64,000 bases of DNA from Chara braunii. Taxonomy: Eukaryota > Streptophyta > Charophyceae > Charales > Characeae. The stretch covers positions 1,460,479 through 1,524,478 of the forward strand of contig BFEA01000309.1 in assembly GCA_003427395.1 (NCBI GenBank), given 5' to 3'. The stretch's first letter is position 1, and each line of letters begins with the position of its first letter. The notes beneath the pieces are model-generated. The model searched no databases and was not told where the DNA came from. It worked only from the letters and a program-made list of their open reading frames with translations. The translations under genes and the position numbers were made by a program. Positions 1 to 11,660 of the stretch are shown here, piece after piece.

Positions 1-502
1 TATACAAATGAGACACGGGTTGACGCTGGCTTGACGTACCGTCAGACCTAAGTGCCATGGTCCATACCGTGCTTGCTTGGCAAAAACCCGAACAGACTGG
101 GACTGTACCACCGACTGCGTGGGGGCGTACTGCTGGCACAATGTGATTGCACTACTGATGCAGGCTCCTGCATCAACACCGACCTATGATTGACAAACAA
201 AACAAACTTACGGACCGTCTAGAACAGGCAGACAGACTGTCTGAAGTTGGCAAGCAGGCTTATGTCAGCAAGAGGGCAAGGCAGAAACCATCGGGCATAC
301 AAACGGGTGTTGGCAAAACTATACGCTAGCTCTATGGTGATGATGATGAAGCTATGCCTATGACGTCAAGTACGAATCACGTACTCTTACCTGATGAGAC
401 TGGTAGCGCGATCCTACGTTTGGATAAGGTCGCGTTGATCTGAGTCACATGTGTCTAATGATGTTGGATTTTGAAGTCCGCTGATATTACGATTGCCACT
501 AT
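1..502. other. No gene recognised
   Basis: I see no open reading frame with a recognisable motif and no RNA gene in this stretch. It is mixed-composition DNA leading into an ATT microsatellite. Confidence 0.6.
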
Positions 503-549
503 GATTATTATTATTATTATTATTATCATTATTATTATTATTATTATTG
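503..549. repeat. (ATT)n microsatellite
   Basis: An almost pure ATT trinucleotide run of about 15 copies, with one ATC interruption. Short ORFs beside it show no protein features. Confidence 0.95.
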
Positions 550-2187
550 TTGTAAGGATTGTTTTCTTTTCATATGCATGGAACAGGGGCGACGCATCAC
601 GCTGATGACGGGCCACCAGACACAGAACTCATATGGCTGATAATGACGAATACGAGTTTGTTTCATACGGCTATGGCACGACAACACCCAACAATCTTTC
701 GTTCACACACATGGGATCGCCCTGGATACCCCACATCTCGATACTTGCATATCTGCACGATCAAGCTCCAATTGTGGCATACAGTTACGCCATGACGGTC
801 TCACAAGCAAAGAGTGACGCACAACATGCAGCCACATACATAGCCGTACCCTTGCTGTGATGCATGGTAACACAAAAGGAAGGAGACACACATACAACGG
901 GGGGGGAAGGCAAAGAGAGAGCGAGAAAGAAGAAGACGTCAGGGTATGTACAAGGTCAGCAGAGTTATGTTGACATTATGAGAAACTAGGATTGAAATGA
1001 ACTTGTTGTATGAACCCAGTTGTGAGTAGATTAGTGAAGTACGACAGGCTGGGGCATTGAGTGCCGGACGGCGAAAGTGACCATAACCACTAAAATTGGC
1101 ACAGGCCTGAGGGCTTGAGTATTGACTCGTTACTTCATTACATTGTTCTAGTTGTCGGATGCTCAACATCACAACGCTTGCCGCGTGTATACGATTACTC
1201 AGGCATCTGTGTGACCTCGTAATTTGATTATGGATATCATGTGCACTCATATGCTTATTCTTCTTCTTCTTCTTATTATTATTATTATTATTGTGTATAT
1301 CATTTGACATTACATGTTATGATGGGAGCCAGAGGTGGGAAAGGTGCGAGGTAGAGGAGGAGGGGAGGGTCGTCGACAAGCATGACGACTTCTACCTCCT
1401 TCAACCTCCTTCACTCTTCCTATGACCAATCCACACGCACATACCGATCACTTTCAAACAACATAAAAAAAAATTTTTGTTTTCAAATGACTTACTGAGA
1501 TTAGAACTCAAACATAAGAGACTCCTATGTTACCCTTGACCAACTTGGACACTTCCAAGTAACAGGGCGATTGCGGGAGTTCTGTCGGGGTTCAGGCGGA
1601 ACTCTGGAGGCAGGAAACAGTGAGGTAAACCATAAATCTTTAACCTTTAGGCAGCTACATATGGCCATGTTAGTAACAAGGGTACGTGAGTCAAGGATCC
1701 TTCAGGGCTAAACCCGAGGACAAATAGGCAAACAATAATGCTTGAGTAAGGGGAGAGAAACATGATCTGTCTGGGGTGTATCTAACTGATATTGGTAAGC
1801 ATAGAAAGGGCGAGAAGTGCCGAGTCACTGTCTCGCTACATGAAAGTTTGTTCTGAGGTGTGATGGACAGAGAGAGGGGGGGGGTGCTTCTGACAGTACT
1901 CCCTCGCTTTTAGGTCACCTGACCATGAGATAAAGGGTTGGGGATCATGAGAGTGTTGTCAAACTTGTGAGTGGCATAACCTTTTGATATGATGGATTGC
2001 CTCAACCAACCTTATCCTATGACTAACCCATACTATGTACTAAAAGATCCAGGCTAACTCAGCTAAGGATCCGCCGGAGGGATTTAAGACCTGAGGTGCA
2101 AGTCATGTGTGACCCACCTACATGGTCCTAAAGGCTTCCGGATGATCCAGAACTGGGACTGGGTGTCGAGAATACTATTATATACTA
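550..2187. other. Non-coding stretch with a TTC/TTA microsatellite
   Basis: No coding signal is recognised. A TTC run followed by a TTA run lies at about 1258-1292; the reverse-strand ORF crossing it owes its poly-Asn/poly-Lys stretch to that run and is not a credible gene. Confidence 0.55.
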
Positions 2188-2415
2188 GGCGATAAGAGAA
2201 GCGAGGCTCCGGGAAGCCTGCCTTATCGCCATATTAACGTATATACTAGGTGGTAAGAGGAGCGAGGCTCCGTGAAGCCTGCCTTACTACCATAATACTA
2301 CTATATAAAAGGCTATAAGAGAAGTGAGGCTCTAAGAACCCTGCCTTATCGCCATATTAACCTATATACTAGGTGGTAAGAGAAGCGAGGTTCCGGAAAG
2401 TCTGTCTTACCACCA

Positions 2416-2508
<93 letters not shown>

Positions 2509-2522
2509 GCGATAAGAGAAGN

Positions 2523-2575
<53 letters not shown>

Positions 2576-3276
2576 GCGATAAGAGAAGCGAGGCTCTAAG
2601 AAGCCTGCCTTATCGCCGTATTAACATATGTACTAGGTGGTAAAACAAGCGAAACTCCGGGAAGCCTGCCTTACCACCACACTACTATATATTAGGCGAT
2701 GAGAGAAGCGAGGCTCTAAGAAGTCTGCCTTATCGCTGTATTCACGTATATATACTAGGTGGTAAGAGAAGTGAGGCTCCGGGAAGCCTGCCTTACCACC
2801 ATACTATTATACACTAGGCGATAGGAGAAGCGAGGCTCTAAGAAGCCTGCCTTATCGTCGCAATAACATGTATAATAAGTGGTAAGAGAAGCGAGGCTCC
2901 GTGAAGCCGGCCTGACCACCATAATACTATATATACTAGGCGTTAAGAGAAGCGAGGGTCTAAGAAGCCTGCTTATCGCTATATTAACGTATATACTAGG
3001 TGGTAAGAGGAGCGAGGCTCCGAGAAGCCTGCCTTACCGCCATAATACTATAGGCGATAAGAGAAGCGAGACTCTAAGAAGCCTGCCTTATCGCCATGTT
3101 AACATATATACTAGGTGGTAAGAGGAGCGAGGCTCTGGGAAGCCTGCCTTACCACTATAATACTATATACTAGGCGATAAGAGAAGCGAAGCTCTAAGAA
3201 ACATGCGTTATCGCCATATTAACATGTATACTAAGTGGTAAGAGGAGCGAGGCTCCAGGAAGCCTGACTTACCACC
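2188..3276. repeat. Tandem array of 17 alternating hairpin units (types A and B)
   Basis: Units of about 45 bp recur every 55-62 bp and alternate between two types. Type A begins GGCGATAAG and ends CTTATCGCC; type B begins GGTGGTAAG and ends CTTACCACC, so each outer 9-bp arm is the reverse complement of its partner. An inner stem AGGCT...AGCCT closes a six-base loop (CCGGGA or CTAAGA). I count nine A and eight B units, one A unit truncated at an N. TA-rich linkers (ATATTAACGTATATACTA type) separate them. Several units carry point changes, for example the A unit near 2936 and the B unit near 2631. No ORF here is credible. The array could be a satellite, an expanded palindromic mobile unit, or a source of structured RNA; the sequence alone does not decide. 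Confidence 0.9.
2417..2572. repeat. (TA)n runs with an assembly join at an N
   Basis: Two long TA dinucleotide runs (about 2417-2505 and 2523-2572) flank a truncated type A hairpin unit that stops at an N at 2522. The second run and following unit repeat the pattern of the first, which suggests a read-overlap join inside low-complexity DNA. Confidence 0.85.
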
Positions 3277-4428
3277 ATCTGCTCTCAAAGCCTGAAACTA
3301 ACAAAGGTTTGAGTGTATCCTGATCGATCTGCTGCCGGATATTTGCTGCCATATGATAGATTCAGTCCACTGCTAACTTGCGGTCATCTGGTTCTAGTAA
3401 GGAAGGATAAGTGAGATCTTGACCCCGAGAGACTTATCACCCCTTTGAAATTCCAATGTGATCCTTATCATGACATTCTTCTCTGAGTGGAATGGATGGT
3501 ATTGCTTGTGATTACTAGGGACATAAGACCTATAATTAACCTTAAAAAGGGAAAAAACTAAGTAGAACCGCCGAGACGAGGAGGATGGGAATGAACTCTG
3601 TTCGTCGGCTAGACCGACCGGGCAGCGGATTGACAGTTAGATGAGGATAGAAATTAGGCGGTAGGTCGATGATGAGCACCGAACTTTGGGTCACAAGGCT
3701 AGAAGAAATTTTCTAAAACCCAAAAGAGAAGACGTTAAGATTCTTTCGGACTGTGCCGTGTCTACCAGTTCATCACTCTTGGAGAGGACTACGGAAGAAA
3801 TCTGTAAGGAACTTCAAATTCTGTTATCATTGGGTAACAGGTCGGTAGAACTCCGACTCAACTTCCACATGGCTTGATACCCACACCTAAGACAAGACCT
3901 AAGAAGGAGACGGATAAATCTTTCCCTGTATCTATGCCTAAATAGTCAAAGTCACACTCAGGGGTCTTTGAAAATGTGCAGGGCTGGGGTAAAAGGAGTC
4001 TAGATTATGAAGGAATGTTGTTTTCAAGGTTTTGGGGTGTCAGGGACTTGCTATGAATGGGTTATAGGTTGACGCTTGTAGCGCATTCTGTGCCTGCATC
4101 TGTATGCGTGTATGCGATTTCTGGCATCTGCACAGGTGTCGGGCATTGGACTGTCTTATAAATTTGGGGTCGTCTGGGATATTCGAACACGGGACACAAC
4201 AATTGTGAAAGTGAGGTTCACCGCTTATTCAGCTCCCCTAACTTACATACATACTTATATATATTTATGAATGAGATCATAAGCTGGTCGGAGCTCAGGA
4301 AGTCACATGTCCAGGATTCTTTGAGAATGAGAGATTACAAAGGAGACACATAGTCATTATCCTAGTTAACTAAGCGTGAAAGACTGTCCGGAAAGGTCGA
4401 CCTGATTAGATAGCCAGTCCGCACTAGT
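3277..4428. other. No gene recognised
   Basis: No protein family or RNA gene is recognised. A 63-codon ORF at 3686-3877 has no visible motif and I do not call it. A PBS-like sequence lies at 4164-4190. Confidence 0.5.
4164..4190 (+). other. Possible retroelement primer-binding site (weak)
   Basis: TTTGGGGTCGTCTGGGAT followed by ATTCGAAC looks complementary to the 3' acceptor and T arm of a tRNA ending GACGACCCCA (Pro- or Arg-like). It resembles the TGGGG..TCGTC..GGGAT class of retroviral primer sites. No LTR pair or pol gene is seen beside it, so this may be a relic or a coincidence. Confidence 0.25.
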
Positions 4429-4551
4429 GGTTAACGACCACCTGAAATTTCAAAATGAAAGATTCTGAAGTGGTCTGAAACCGCTGAAATGGCCTGAAGA
4501 CACTTCAGATCATTTCAGAAGTTTCGGGTGGTTTGCAGGACAAGTTTTATG

Positions 4552-4584
<33 letters not shown>

Positions 4585-5044
4585 GTCTGTTTTTTCAGCC
4601 ACTTCAAGTCATTTCAGGAATTTCAGGTGGGGATCTGAAACCGCTGAAGTGGCTGAAGCTAGCCACTTCAGAACATTTCAGGAATTTCAGGTGGGGACCT
4701 GAAACCGCTGAAGTGGTTGAAGCTTCTGAAAGGGGTTTCAGGTATCCCCATCCAAATGGTTGGATGGGGGTACCTGAAACCCCTTTCAGAAGCTTCAGCC
4801 ACTTCAGGTCATTTCAGGAATTTCAGGTGGGGACCTGAAACCGTTGAAGTGGCTGAAGCTTCTGAAAGGGGTTTCAGGTACCCCCATTCCACCCTTTGCA
4901 ATGGATCAACCTGAAGCGGCTGAACTGCCTGAAGGCGGTTTCGGACAACCCCATGTATAGATCCACACACAATCCGAAAGTGTAGTAACGTAAAGTGGTT
5001 GAACTGCCTGAAAGGAGACCTGAAAATATATGCACCCGTTAACC
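4429..5044. mobile_element. Foldback (palindromic) repeat element, copy A
   Basis: The unit starts GGTTAACG and ends CGTTAACC, an 8-bp terminal inverted repeat. Inside are a T run (about 4553-4582) and palindromic modules in which CTTCAGCCACTTCAGGTC and related blocks occur in both orientations around GGTACCCCCATCC...GGATGGGGGTACC. A longer relative is at 25,218-26,173, collinear at both ends but with more modules. ORFs here are translations of the repeat. No transposase is present, so it would be non-autonomous. I found no convincing target-site duplication. Confidence 0.75.
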
Positions 5045-8000
5045 ACCTCTCTCGGTCCTGGGAAGTTAGCACTTTGGGCACGATATACGGGTCAGTCTCA
5101 AGGCATTCTACCGCGCGTATGCCTATGTTACGGCGATCGAGAAAACGCCCTCGGCTGACCTACCTCTGCGATTACATGTAAAAGCCTTCGCACGTGAATC
5201 AGTAGCTCAACAGGGATACGCCCACCTAAGGGATGATGACAGCTCCCGCAGGTGGAGGTATGTTGTAGTAATTGTACCTCGCGAGATCCCTAACCTGTCG
5301 TAGGGAGTCGCGAGAGGTCTAACAAGTGCGCACGGTTGGAGTGGTGTTTTATTACAGGTGACAAAAAGACTCCTGCGTCACACGACCGTGAGGTCCGACA
5401 TAAAATTTACTCTGCCTCTGGGTGTGGGACCGCCGCGCGCGACACCGCTCTAAAGATCAAGCCTCACCGTAACCCCCTCCAATTACAGTGCTTGCACCTT
5501 ACCAACCCTATCGTGGCCAGATGGACCACCCCACTCATACTTATCAAGGCAACGAACAGCGAATTCATGCCTTCACAAAATTATGGTGGCCCTCCTTAAC
5601 ACGAGACGAGCCCAGGTCGCTACTCCATAACCGCTTTTGCTAAGCAGTAGTTGTTCCACTTAGCCATGACAGTTTCAACAAACGTAACAAGCCCCTTCCT
5701 CGTGTCTCAACAGATAACGTAGTTACTTTCCTATCCCAAGGAAAAATAACAACACCCCACTAATGGACAAAGAACATAGTTCCAGCGTGGGTCTCACTAT
5801 CAGTCTTGAGACCAACGTCTGCCTCTTTAAGTCTTATCGAGGGAGTAACAATTCAAGAATGCGTTTCCACTGAGGACAAGCTATACCTAACTTCCTTCAG
5901 GAAGAATCATCTTCCACAGAAGCCGGTCACCCCATTCACCTCTGATCCCATGCCAGACGTGGGTTTCATGCAAACTGTATATCCTCGTGGAAGGCAATCC
6001 ATACATACGCCAATAACCAAACATTAATCAGAACACAATAAAGACATACATATGGTAGCAACCGAACAAAGTCCGTCACGAAAACAATATATGTATATCA
6101 CATATAATTAAACATAGATCTCTCTTCGGACTAGCCACACCACTAGCTTAGTGCCACCTACTTCTCAAACTTCGTTGATAGTTAGCCAGACAACTCGCAC
6201 TTGACCCAACTCCTGACCAACTCACACTATCGAAGAATCTATGTACAATATTCAACGCGGTACCTATCTCCTCCCAACTTAGCCTAAACTCAAGAAAAGG
6301 CTTTTGCAATTAAACCCCTAACTTCATACCCATCCGTCATCCCCTCATCCAACCACTTGCACACCAGAAATCTCCTCTAAAGCGAGAATTTGTTGGCTAG
6401 GGGTAGACACCTCAATTTAAACTTCGAAAAACTCCACCAAACAGTCTTGGCACACTCTCTTGCAACAGTCAACTAGCCTTGGACTTCAACAATGGGCAAC
6501 CCCAGCAATGCTAACGTCACCACACTCAACCTAAGCCAAATCAGATGTGCAACGGATCGCTCAGACCTATCAACTATCAAGGCCATGAAGCACCCCAACT
6601 CCAATTATCAACATACTAGTCAGAGTTCACAAAGGCATAGTCAAAGCGGTTATCGATCTCAAGCAAACCTTACTGCATCGCCCAAACCCTATTCACAAAA
6701 TTAAACCTCACTTTGTGCTTTATCCAATACCATATGCGTCCAACCATTCCGCCTAACCCAGTCAATAAAAAAGAAGCGGTCATTTTCCCTAGATCATCAA
6801 CCTGCCTCGAATCAAGGCTCGATTCAGGACGTCTCAAACTTACAATACTTCCAACAATAATCAATACATCAACCAATTGCTCAGACAAGTTTACAAAAAA
6901 GCTTCTCATTTGCCAATTTCTCACTTTTCATACCCGGATGTCGTTCCATCAGGGACAACGGTAGACAACCGTTATTCCCGACAACGGCGCCACCTGTCGA
7001 GCGCATCGGTCCGACACCGCAGAAGGTAGCGCAAGACCCTCCCGACCGCGTTACGCAGGAGTTGGTATAAATCCCCGTCGCGAATATACATGGGGCTTCC
7101 GCAAGCCGCTCCGCCCGACTGCACCAGCCATACCTCTCGCGAGCCCCTACGGCAGGATAGGGCCTACGCGAGGCACGACTTACCTCCACCTTATGGAAGT
7201 TGTCACCTCCCTTCGGTGGGCGTATCCCCGCCAAGCTACCAGTCCACAGTACGAAAGCTGATCAGTTGCAATTGCAGAGGTGGACCAGCCGATGACGTTT
7301 CTTGTTCGCTGTACCATAGGGGGTACGCGCAGTCCCACGCCTCTATCGGACCCGCACGCGAACTGACATCTTGGGGGGCTGAAGTCCCAAGCGTGGCTCG
7401 TCGCTGGTCGACTAGGACGTATCCCACTCACCATGCGCACACCACTCTAGCAGACACAAAAGTAAAACACACACGCATTTGCACGCATATACGAAACGAC
7501 AAAGGACAAACAACGCAACAACACTCCTAGTCCCTTCAGTAGCCATCCCATAACTCTCTGATGCAGAAATCAGATCGGCGACGCGCGCGAGACTTAGTAT
7601 AAAACCGCGCGGACTAACTCATATCGACTCGCAATGCCAGCATACGCAAGCGGTCGCAATGATGACGTACTATGTAGTATCCATTCTTGTGCGATCCTCG
7701 TTAATCTCGAGGGTCGCATTCGACACTCAAGTGTCGGCTGACATGCGCCTTGAGGGTCAATCTCTCGACGTTGGACAACCGCCAAGTGCGGTTGAGAACC
7801 ACACCTTCTTTTGCACCCTCCGGAGAGTGGGTGATATACATGTTCGTACCTATGGTGGCAATCCTCTCTTATTGCCCAGGAGACCAGCTCTATCATCCAG
7901 GGTCCGGGAAGAAGTCATGGGGTTTGACTTTGACAGCTGCCACGGACTACAACGTCGAACTATCAAAATCAATAACCAAAATCACTAAGTAAATAAATAA

Positions 8001-8729
8001 GCATCCCAACACCCATATATCAAATCAGGACTCAAGATATCAATAAAAGAAGGGGGAAACATAAATCCATCAGGTATGCAGATCGTGCGTCACATGGTTG
8101 TCATTCTCACTGCCCCCAAAGTATGACTCATATACCAAGCTTCAAAGTACGAACCTGCATATAACACAGGCACACACAATAGCCACATTTCCTGACAGCA
8201 ATGTGCTCGACTTTACTTTTCCCTGTAACTCACACCACGCCTCACACACTCAAGCCCCAGTCATAATCCAACTTTCTATAAATCTCATAAGTTCTTTATA
8301 ATGGCCGTTTAAAAGAAGTCCAGTAAAAACCCTCAAAGAAACATATCAAATCATAGGGCTAAGGCAATCAAGTCGAGGTACAGGTGTAAGCAAAGTTGTG
8401 TCGTGAGCCGACAAGTCGGCGATCAACCAACGGACCTGTTATCAGTGATAACAGAAGATGATCCTCGTAGGATCAAGCTAAATCTAGTCCAAATCTTGGA
8501 TCAAATGTCCAAAGAAGACCTGTATCATACGGCAGGTCATCGTCCAAGCTAAATCATCAATGTATGGAGATCAAATTCCCATGACACGTTCTCACTGAAG
8601 ACTCTTCTGACAGTCAAACCTTAGTTTATTGCTAAGCAAGTGCCCAAAGAAAGGTAGACCTATGACAAAATCTTCCCCATAAAGAGTGAATCGGTTGAGT
8701 CGCCTCCTTGCAAAATATAATCCATCTCC
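5045..8729. other. Long stretch with no recognised gene
   Basis: I examined the short ORFs at 5336-5599, 5806-6027, 6492-6704, 7090-7530 and 7659-7988; none shows a known domain, signal peptide, membrane segment or consistent codon pattern. Composition changes from AT-rich (5.6-6.9 kb) to GC-rich (6.97-7.6 kb) and back. The GC-rich block begins at a minus-strand tRNA-Asp-type PBS candidate (6973-6991), so 7.0-8.0 kb might be an old LTR. Confidence 0.45.
6973..6991 (-). other. Possible tRNA-Asp-type primer-binding site
   Basis: On the minus strand the sequence reads TGGCGCCGTTGTCGGGAAT, close to the tRNA-Asp-type PBS of Element 3 at 39,829 (TGGCGCCGTTGCCGGGGA). It is preceded, two bases away, by ...CTCGACA, a plausible LTR end in CA. 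No matching second LTR is evident in the window. Confidence 0.35.
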
Positions 8730-9010
8730 TCTAAACTAAGAAAATTTCGGCAGCGCTTCCCATAGAAAAAATATCTTTCCAGAATTTATATCAGTCTTAA
8801 TATGAAAACAGAAATAATCTTCAACTTTCCAAAGTTAAATTTTGTCCAACTCCCTGAATTAGTAAAAATTTGGGCAACAATCCTTTTAGAAAAGGGGACT
8901 TCCAAGATGTTTACTAAGCCATGTATAAGATTTAGACAAGTTGAACTTTGAAAAGTCAAAATTTGACTAACTCCTTGGATTTGCAGAAATTTCGGCAGCG
9001 CTCCTGCGAA
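8730..9010. repeat. Three tandem units of about 122 bp
   Basis: Diverged units carry the shared core AAATTT(C/G)GGCA(G/A)C at about 8742, 8866 and 8987, each preceded by a CTAACTCC-like block. The array lies where the RT-to-RNaseH connection of the neighbouring minus-strand pol fragment should be, so it replaces or interrupts that gene. Confidence 0.7.
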
Positions 9011-9110
9011 GGGGCGCAACCATGGTGAAAAAGTTCCTGACGAACTTCCGATAGTGGTTAGCGAAGCCTAAGAACGACCGTAACTCTGTCAGTGTGCGGG
9101 GGGGCGTTGG

Positions 9111-9850
9111 TCAATCTCTAATCGCTGCAATTTTACTATCTTCAGGTCTAACACCGTCTCCGTCTAAGACGTGGCCCAGGTACAAGACCTGTGTCTTGGC
9201 CCATTCGCACTTCGTTGCGTTGATCTTGAAGTTAACTTTTCTAAGCTTTTTCAAGACCTGCTTCAGATGACCCTCATGCTCCTGGAGGGTCTTACTAAAA
9301 ACTAGAATATCATCTAGATATACTACAACAAATCTATCTAACCATGGTCTAAACAAATCGTTCATACATCGCTGGAAAGTTGTTGCCGCATTGGTTAACC
9401 CAAAGGGCATAACTAAAACTCATAGTGCCCATATCTAGTTCGTAATGTTGTCTTATACTAATCATCAAGATGAACCTCTATCTGATGATAGTCGGACTTC
9501 AAATCTATCTTTGAGAAATATTTGCAGCCCTACACCCGATCCAACGGATCATCTATACGGGCAGCGGTTCTGCATTCTTCACTGTGATCGCATTAAAACC
9601 CCTCTAGTCCATACACATTCTGAGCTCTCCCTCCTTCTTGGGGACAAAAAGAACAGGTGCTCCGAATGGAGATGAACTGGGCCTAATCGAACCCTTCTCA
9701 AGGAGCTCGTCTAATTGCTTACGCAACTCCTCAATTTCCCCTGGGGACATTCTGTAAATCGCTCCCTTAAGAGTCCTACTGCCAGGCTCTATCTCTATGT
9801 GATGCTGGATCGACCGCGACAGTATTCATGTAGGCGATTTAACTAAGTCT
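9111..9850 (-). pseudogene. Ty3/gypsy reverse transcriptase fragment
   Basis: The best part (9111-9410) encodes PFGLTNAATTFQRCMNDLF, then VVVYLDDILVFS with the catalytic YLDD box, and the CEWAKTQVLYLGHVLDGDG motif, all characteristic of Ty3/gypsy RT. Upstream, between about 9420 and 9850, conceptual translation recovers MSPGEIEELRKQLDELLEKG and GAPVLFVPKK, but with several stops and frameshifts. PR, RNaseH and INT are absent, and the 122-bp tandem repeat follows it downstream. It is an internal fragment of a dead retrotransposon. Confidence 0.9.
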
Positions 9851-9911
9851 GTATATTCTTCCAACAATTTGGCAATAACGTGGTCTATGGGTGTCTCCTC
9901 CTTAGGCTATG

Positions 9912-10110
9912 TGACCATTTGAACGGACTGAATGCGCGTTCGCATTCGAACGCGTGCGTTCAAATGGTCGGGGGCCATATTCAAACGCGTTCAAACGCGC
10001 TACGCGCCATCTGGCGCGGATTTGTTGAACGCGACCCACCCATTGGCATGTGTGCATGGCGGACTAAGGGTGGGGGATTTGGTTCCTCAAAAAAAAAAAA
10101 AAAAAAAAAA
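9912..10110 (+). repeat. Short dispersed GTTCAAACGCG repeat with A tail
   Basis: A block of about 200 bp, rich in CGTTCAAACGCG motifs and CGCGCCATCTGGCGCG-like palindromes, ends in a run of A at 10,089-10,110. A 13-bp inverted repeat GACCATTTGAACG/CGTTCAAATGGTC opens it. A related block is at 19,920-20,120 and a more distant one at 22,085-22,170, at the two ends of the TIR element there. It may be a SINE-like or MITE-like unit, or the end of a DNA transposon; I cannot tell which. Confidence 0.6.
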
Positions 10111-10189
10111 GTGTGGTAGTCACAGGTAATGTATATTTCCACGTTTTAGTGGTAGATCCATTCACTTTTGGTCATCCTATATAACAGGC

Positions 10190-10475
10190 AAGAGGAACCC
10201 GGGACGCCAAGGGGAACCTGGGACCCAGGGACCCGGGACCTCCTGAAGACAACTGGGACAGGTTAAGAGGAATACGGGATGCCAAGGGAAAACCCAGGGA
10301 CCCAGGACCTCCTGAATACAGCTGGGACAGGGAAAGAGGAACATGCGACGCCAAGGGGAACCTGTGACGCCAAGGGGAACCAGCGACCCAGGGATCCGGG
10401 ACCTCTTGAATATAACTGGGACTGGGAAAGAGGAGCCTGAGACCACCTGAATGCAATTGGGAGCCAGGACCCATC
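10190..10475. repeat. Minisatellite, GGAACC(C/T)GGGAC type
   Basis: About three and a half imperfect units of 70-95 bp carry GACGCCAAGGGGAACC, GACCCAGGGA, GGGACCTCCTGAA and CTGGGACAGG in the same order. The long reverse-frame ORFs here (Pro/Ser/Gly rich) are translations of the repeat. Confidence 0.85.
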
Positions 10476-11294
10476 GTGGGGCGTGCGGTGCAGGCCGAAA
10501 GGGGAAAAATTGCTTTCGGGTGGGACTTGAGTGTAGGCCTGGGAAAATGTGAAAATGTGAACTTCTAAGGGCGTGCCAACTAGCCAAGGAGTTTTTTTTT
10601 TTTTTTTTTTTTTTTTTTGCTTGCCAAGGATTTTTGGAAAGATGGGGGCGCAATTCCGAATTTGGAGGGTCCAAATCCCACTTACCCGAATTATCAACTT
10701 CTGACCATAGATAGGGGCTCGCTAGACACTCCTATTGAAATCCTCGGGCAAAAGGAAAAATTCATTTTGGTTCAAAAGGAAATTTGGGCTCTTCGTTCCA
10801 CCTGTCCTCCGGGACGTCGCGCAAGGACATTTCCTTCGACCGATGTCAGAAAAGTAAAAAAAAAAATAAAAAAAATCAAATGTGCTTGAGGCCTTCAGCC
10901 AATAGGGTGCCGCAATGATCCAGATTCTCGGTTGTAACGTCTCTCTACCCATGTGCTCGCTCCTCTCCGTGAAATGCGGATTGCTTTTGCCCAAGGGACC
11001 TCGGAAGAAATGACTGGGGAATCCTTGGAGCCCAAGGAATATCCTTCGGAGTGTTTTCGTTTTTTTTTTTTTCCGACTGCATGCCCGAGGAAAGGCGGAA
11101 CGAACAATTCCTCGGGGACTTTACGCGATCGAGGAGTGTCTAACGAGCCCTTATGAAGTTCAACAGCCAGAAATGAAGAAACAACGTAAGTGGGACTCGA
11201 GCCCAGGTTAGAACTGGAATCTCCGTGTAGTGCCTTCCAGGGAGTTGGGAATCGGGTCCTGTCAACCGTCTTCAGAATTATTTAAATTCAAAAG
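10476..11294. other. Non-coding DNA with homopolymer runs
   Basis: A T run of more than 25 at about 10,590-10,618, an A/T run near 10,858-10,878 and another T run near 11,060. No gene is recognised. Confidence 0.55.
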
Positions 11295-11660
11295 AGGGCA
11301 TATGAGAGAGAAATCAGAAAGCACATTCGCTTGTTACCAGTTTAAGACAAAAATTGAATAAGAAATGAAAGTAAGCTCGGGACCTTAGAATGATATGTAT
11401 GCCTTTTTTTTATTAATAAAAGAAATGAAAGATCTAGGAGTTGCAGCAAAACATGAGAGAGAAATCAGAAAGCACATTCACTTCTTATGAGTAATCAAAC
11501 TAAGCAATGAGTGTTTTTTCTATAAAAAAAAAAAAAAAAAAAATCACACTTACTTGCCAATTTAAGACAAATTGTCAAATTGAATAAGAAATAAGAGTAA
11601 GCAGTTGGAAGCTCTGGAATAAGAACGATGCATATAGTTTTTGTTTTTTTTTCTCGGTAA
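11295..11660. repeat. Diverged tandem duplication
   Basis: The block GAGAGAAATCAGAAAGCACATTC followed by TTTAAGACAAA..TTGAATAAGAAAT and a T-rich end with ATG(T/C)AT occurs at about 11,303 and again at about 11,458, where an A run is inserted at about 11,524-11,541. The unit is roughly 150-190 bp. No coding potential is seen. Confidence 0.75.

Noticed and set aside
2188-3276. CRISPR array
   Set aside because: Units are regularly spaced, but the spacers are near-identical TA-rich linkers, the units are long hairpins of two types, and the surrounding DNA is eukaryotic.
4533-4914. Protein-coding repeats with ASERGFRYPHP and FRSFQEFQVGT peptides (also 25.3-26.1 kb)
   Set aside because: The peptides come from two frames of a DNA palindrome and end at module boundaries; no conserved start or stop exists.
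7090-7530. 146-codon ORF in the GC-rich block
   Set aside because: No motif, and other frames of the same block are equally open because of GC content; it may be LTR text of an old element.
10172-10697. Reverse-strand ORFs of 100-165 codons rich in Pro, Ser and Gly
   Set aside because: They follow the period of the minisatellite and a poly-T run; translations of repeats in three frames look equally open.
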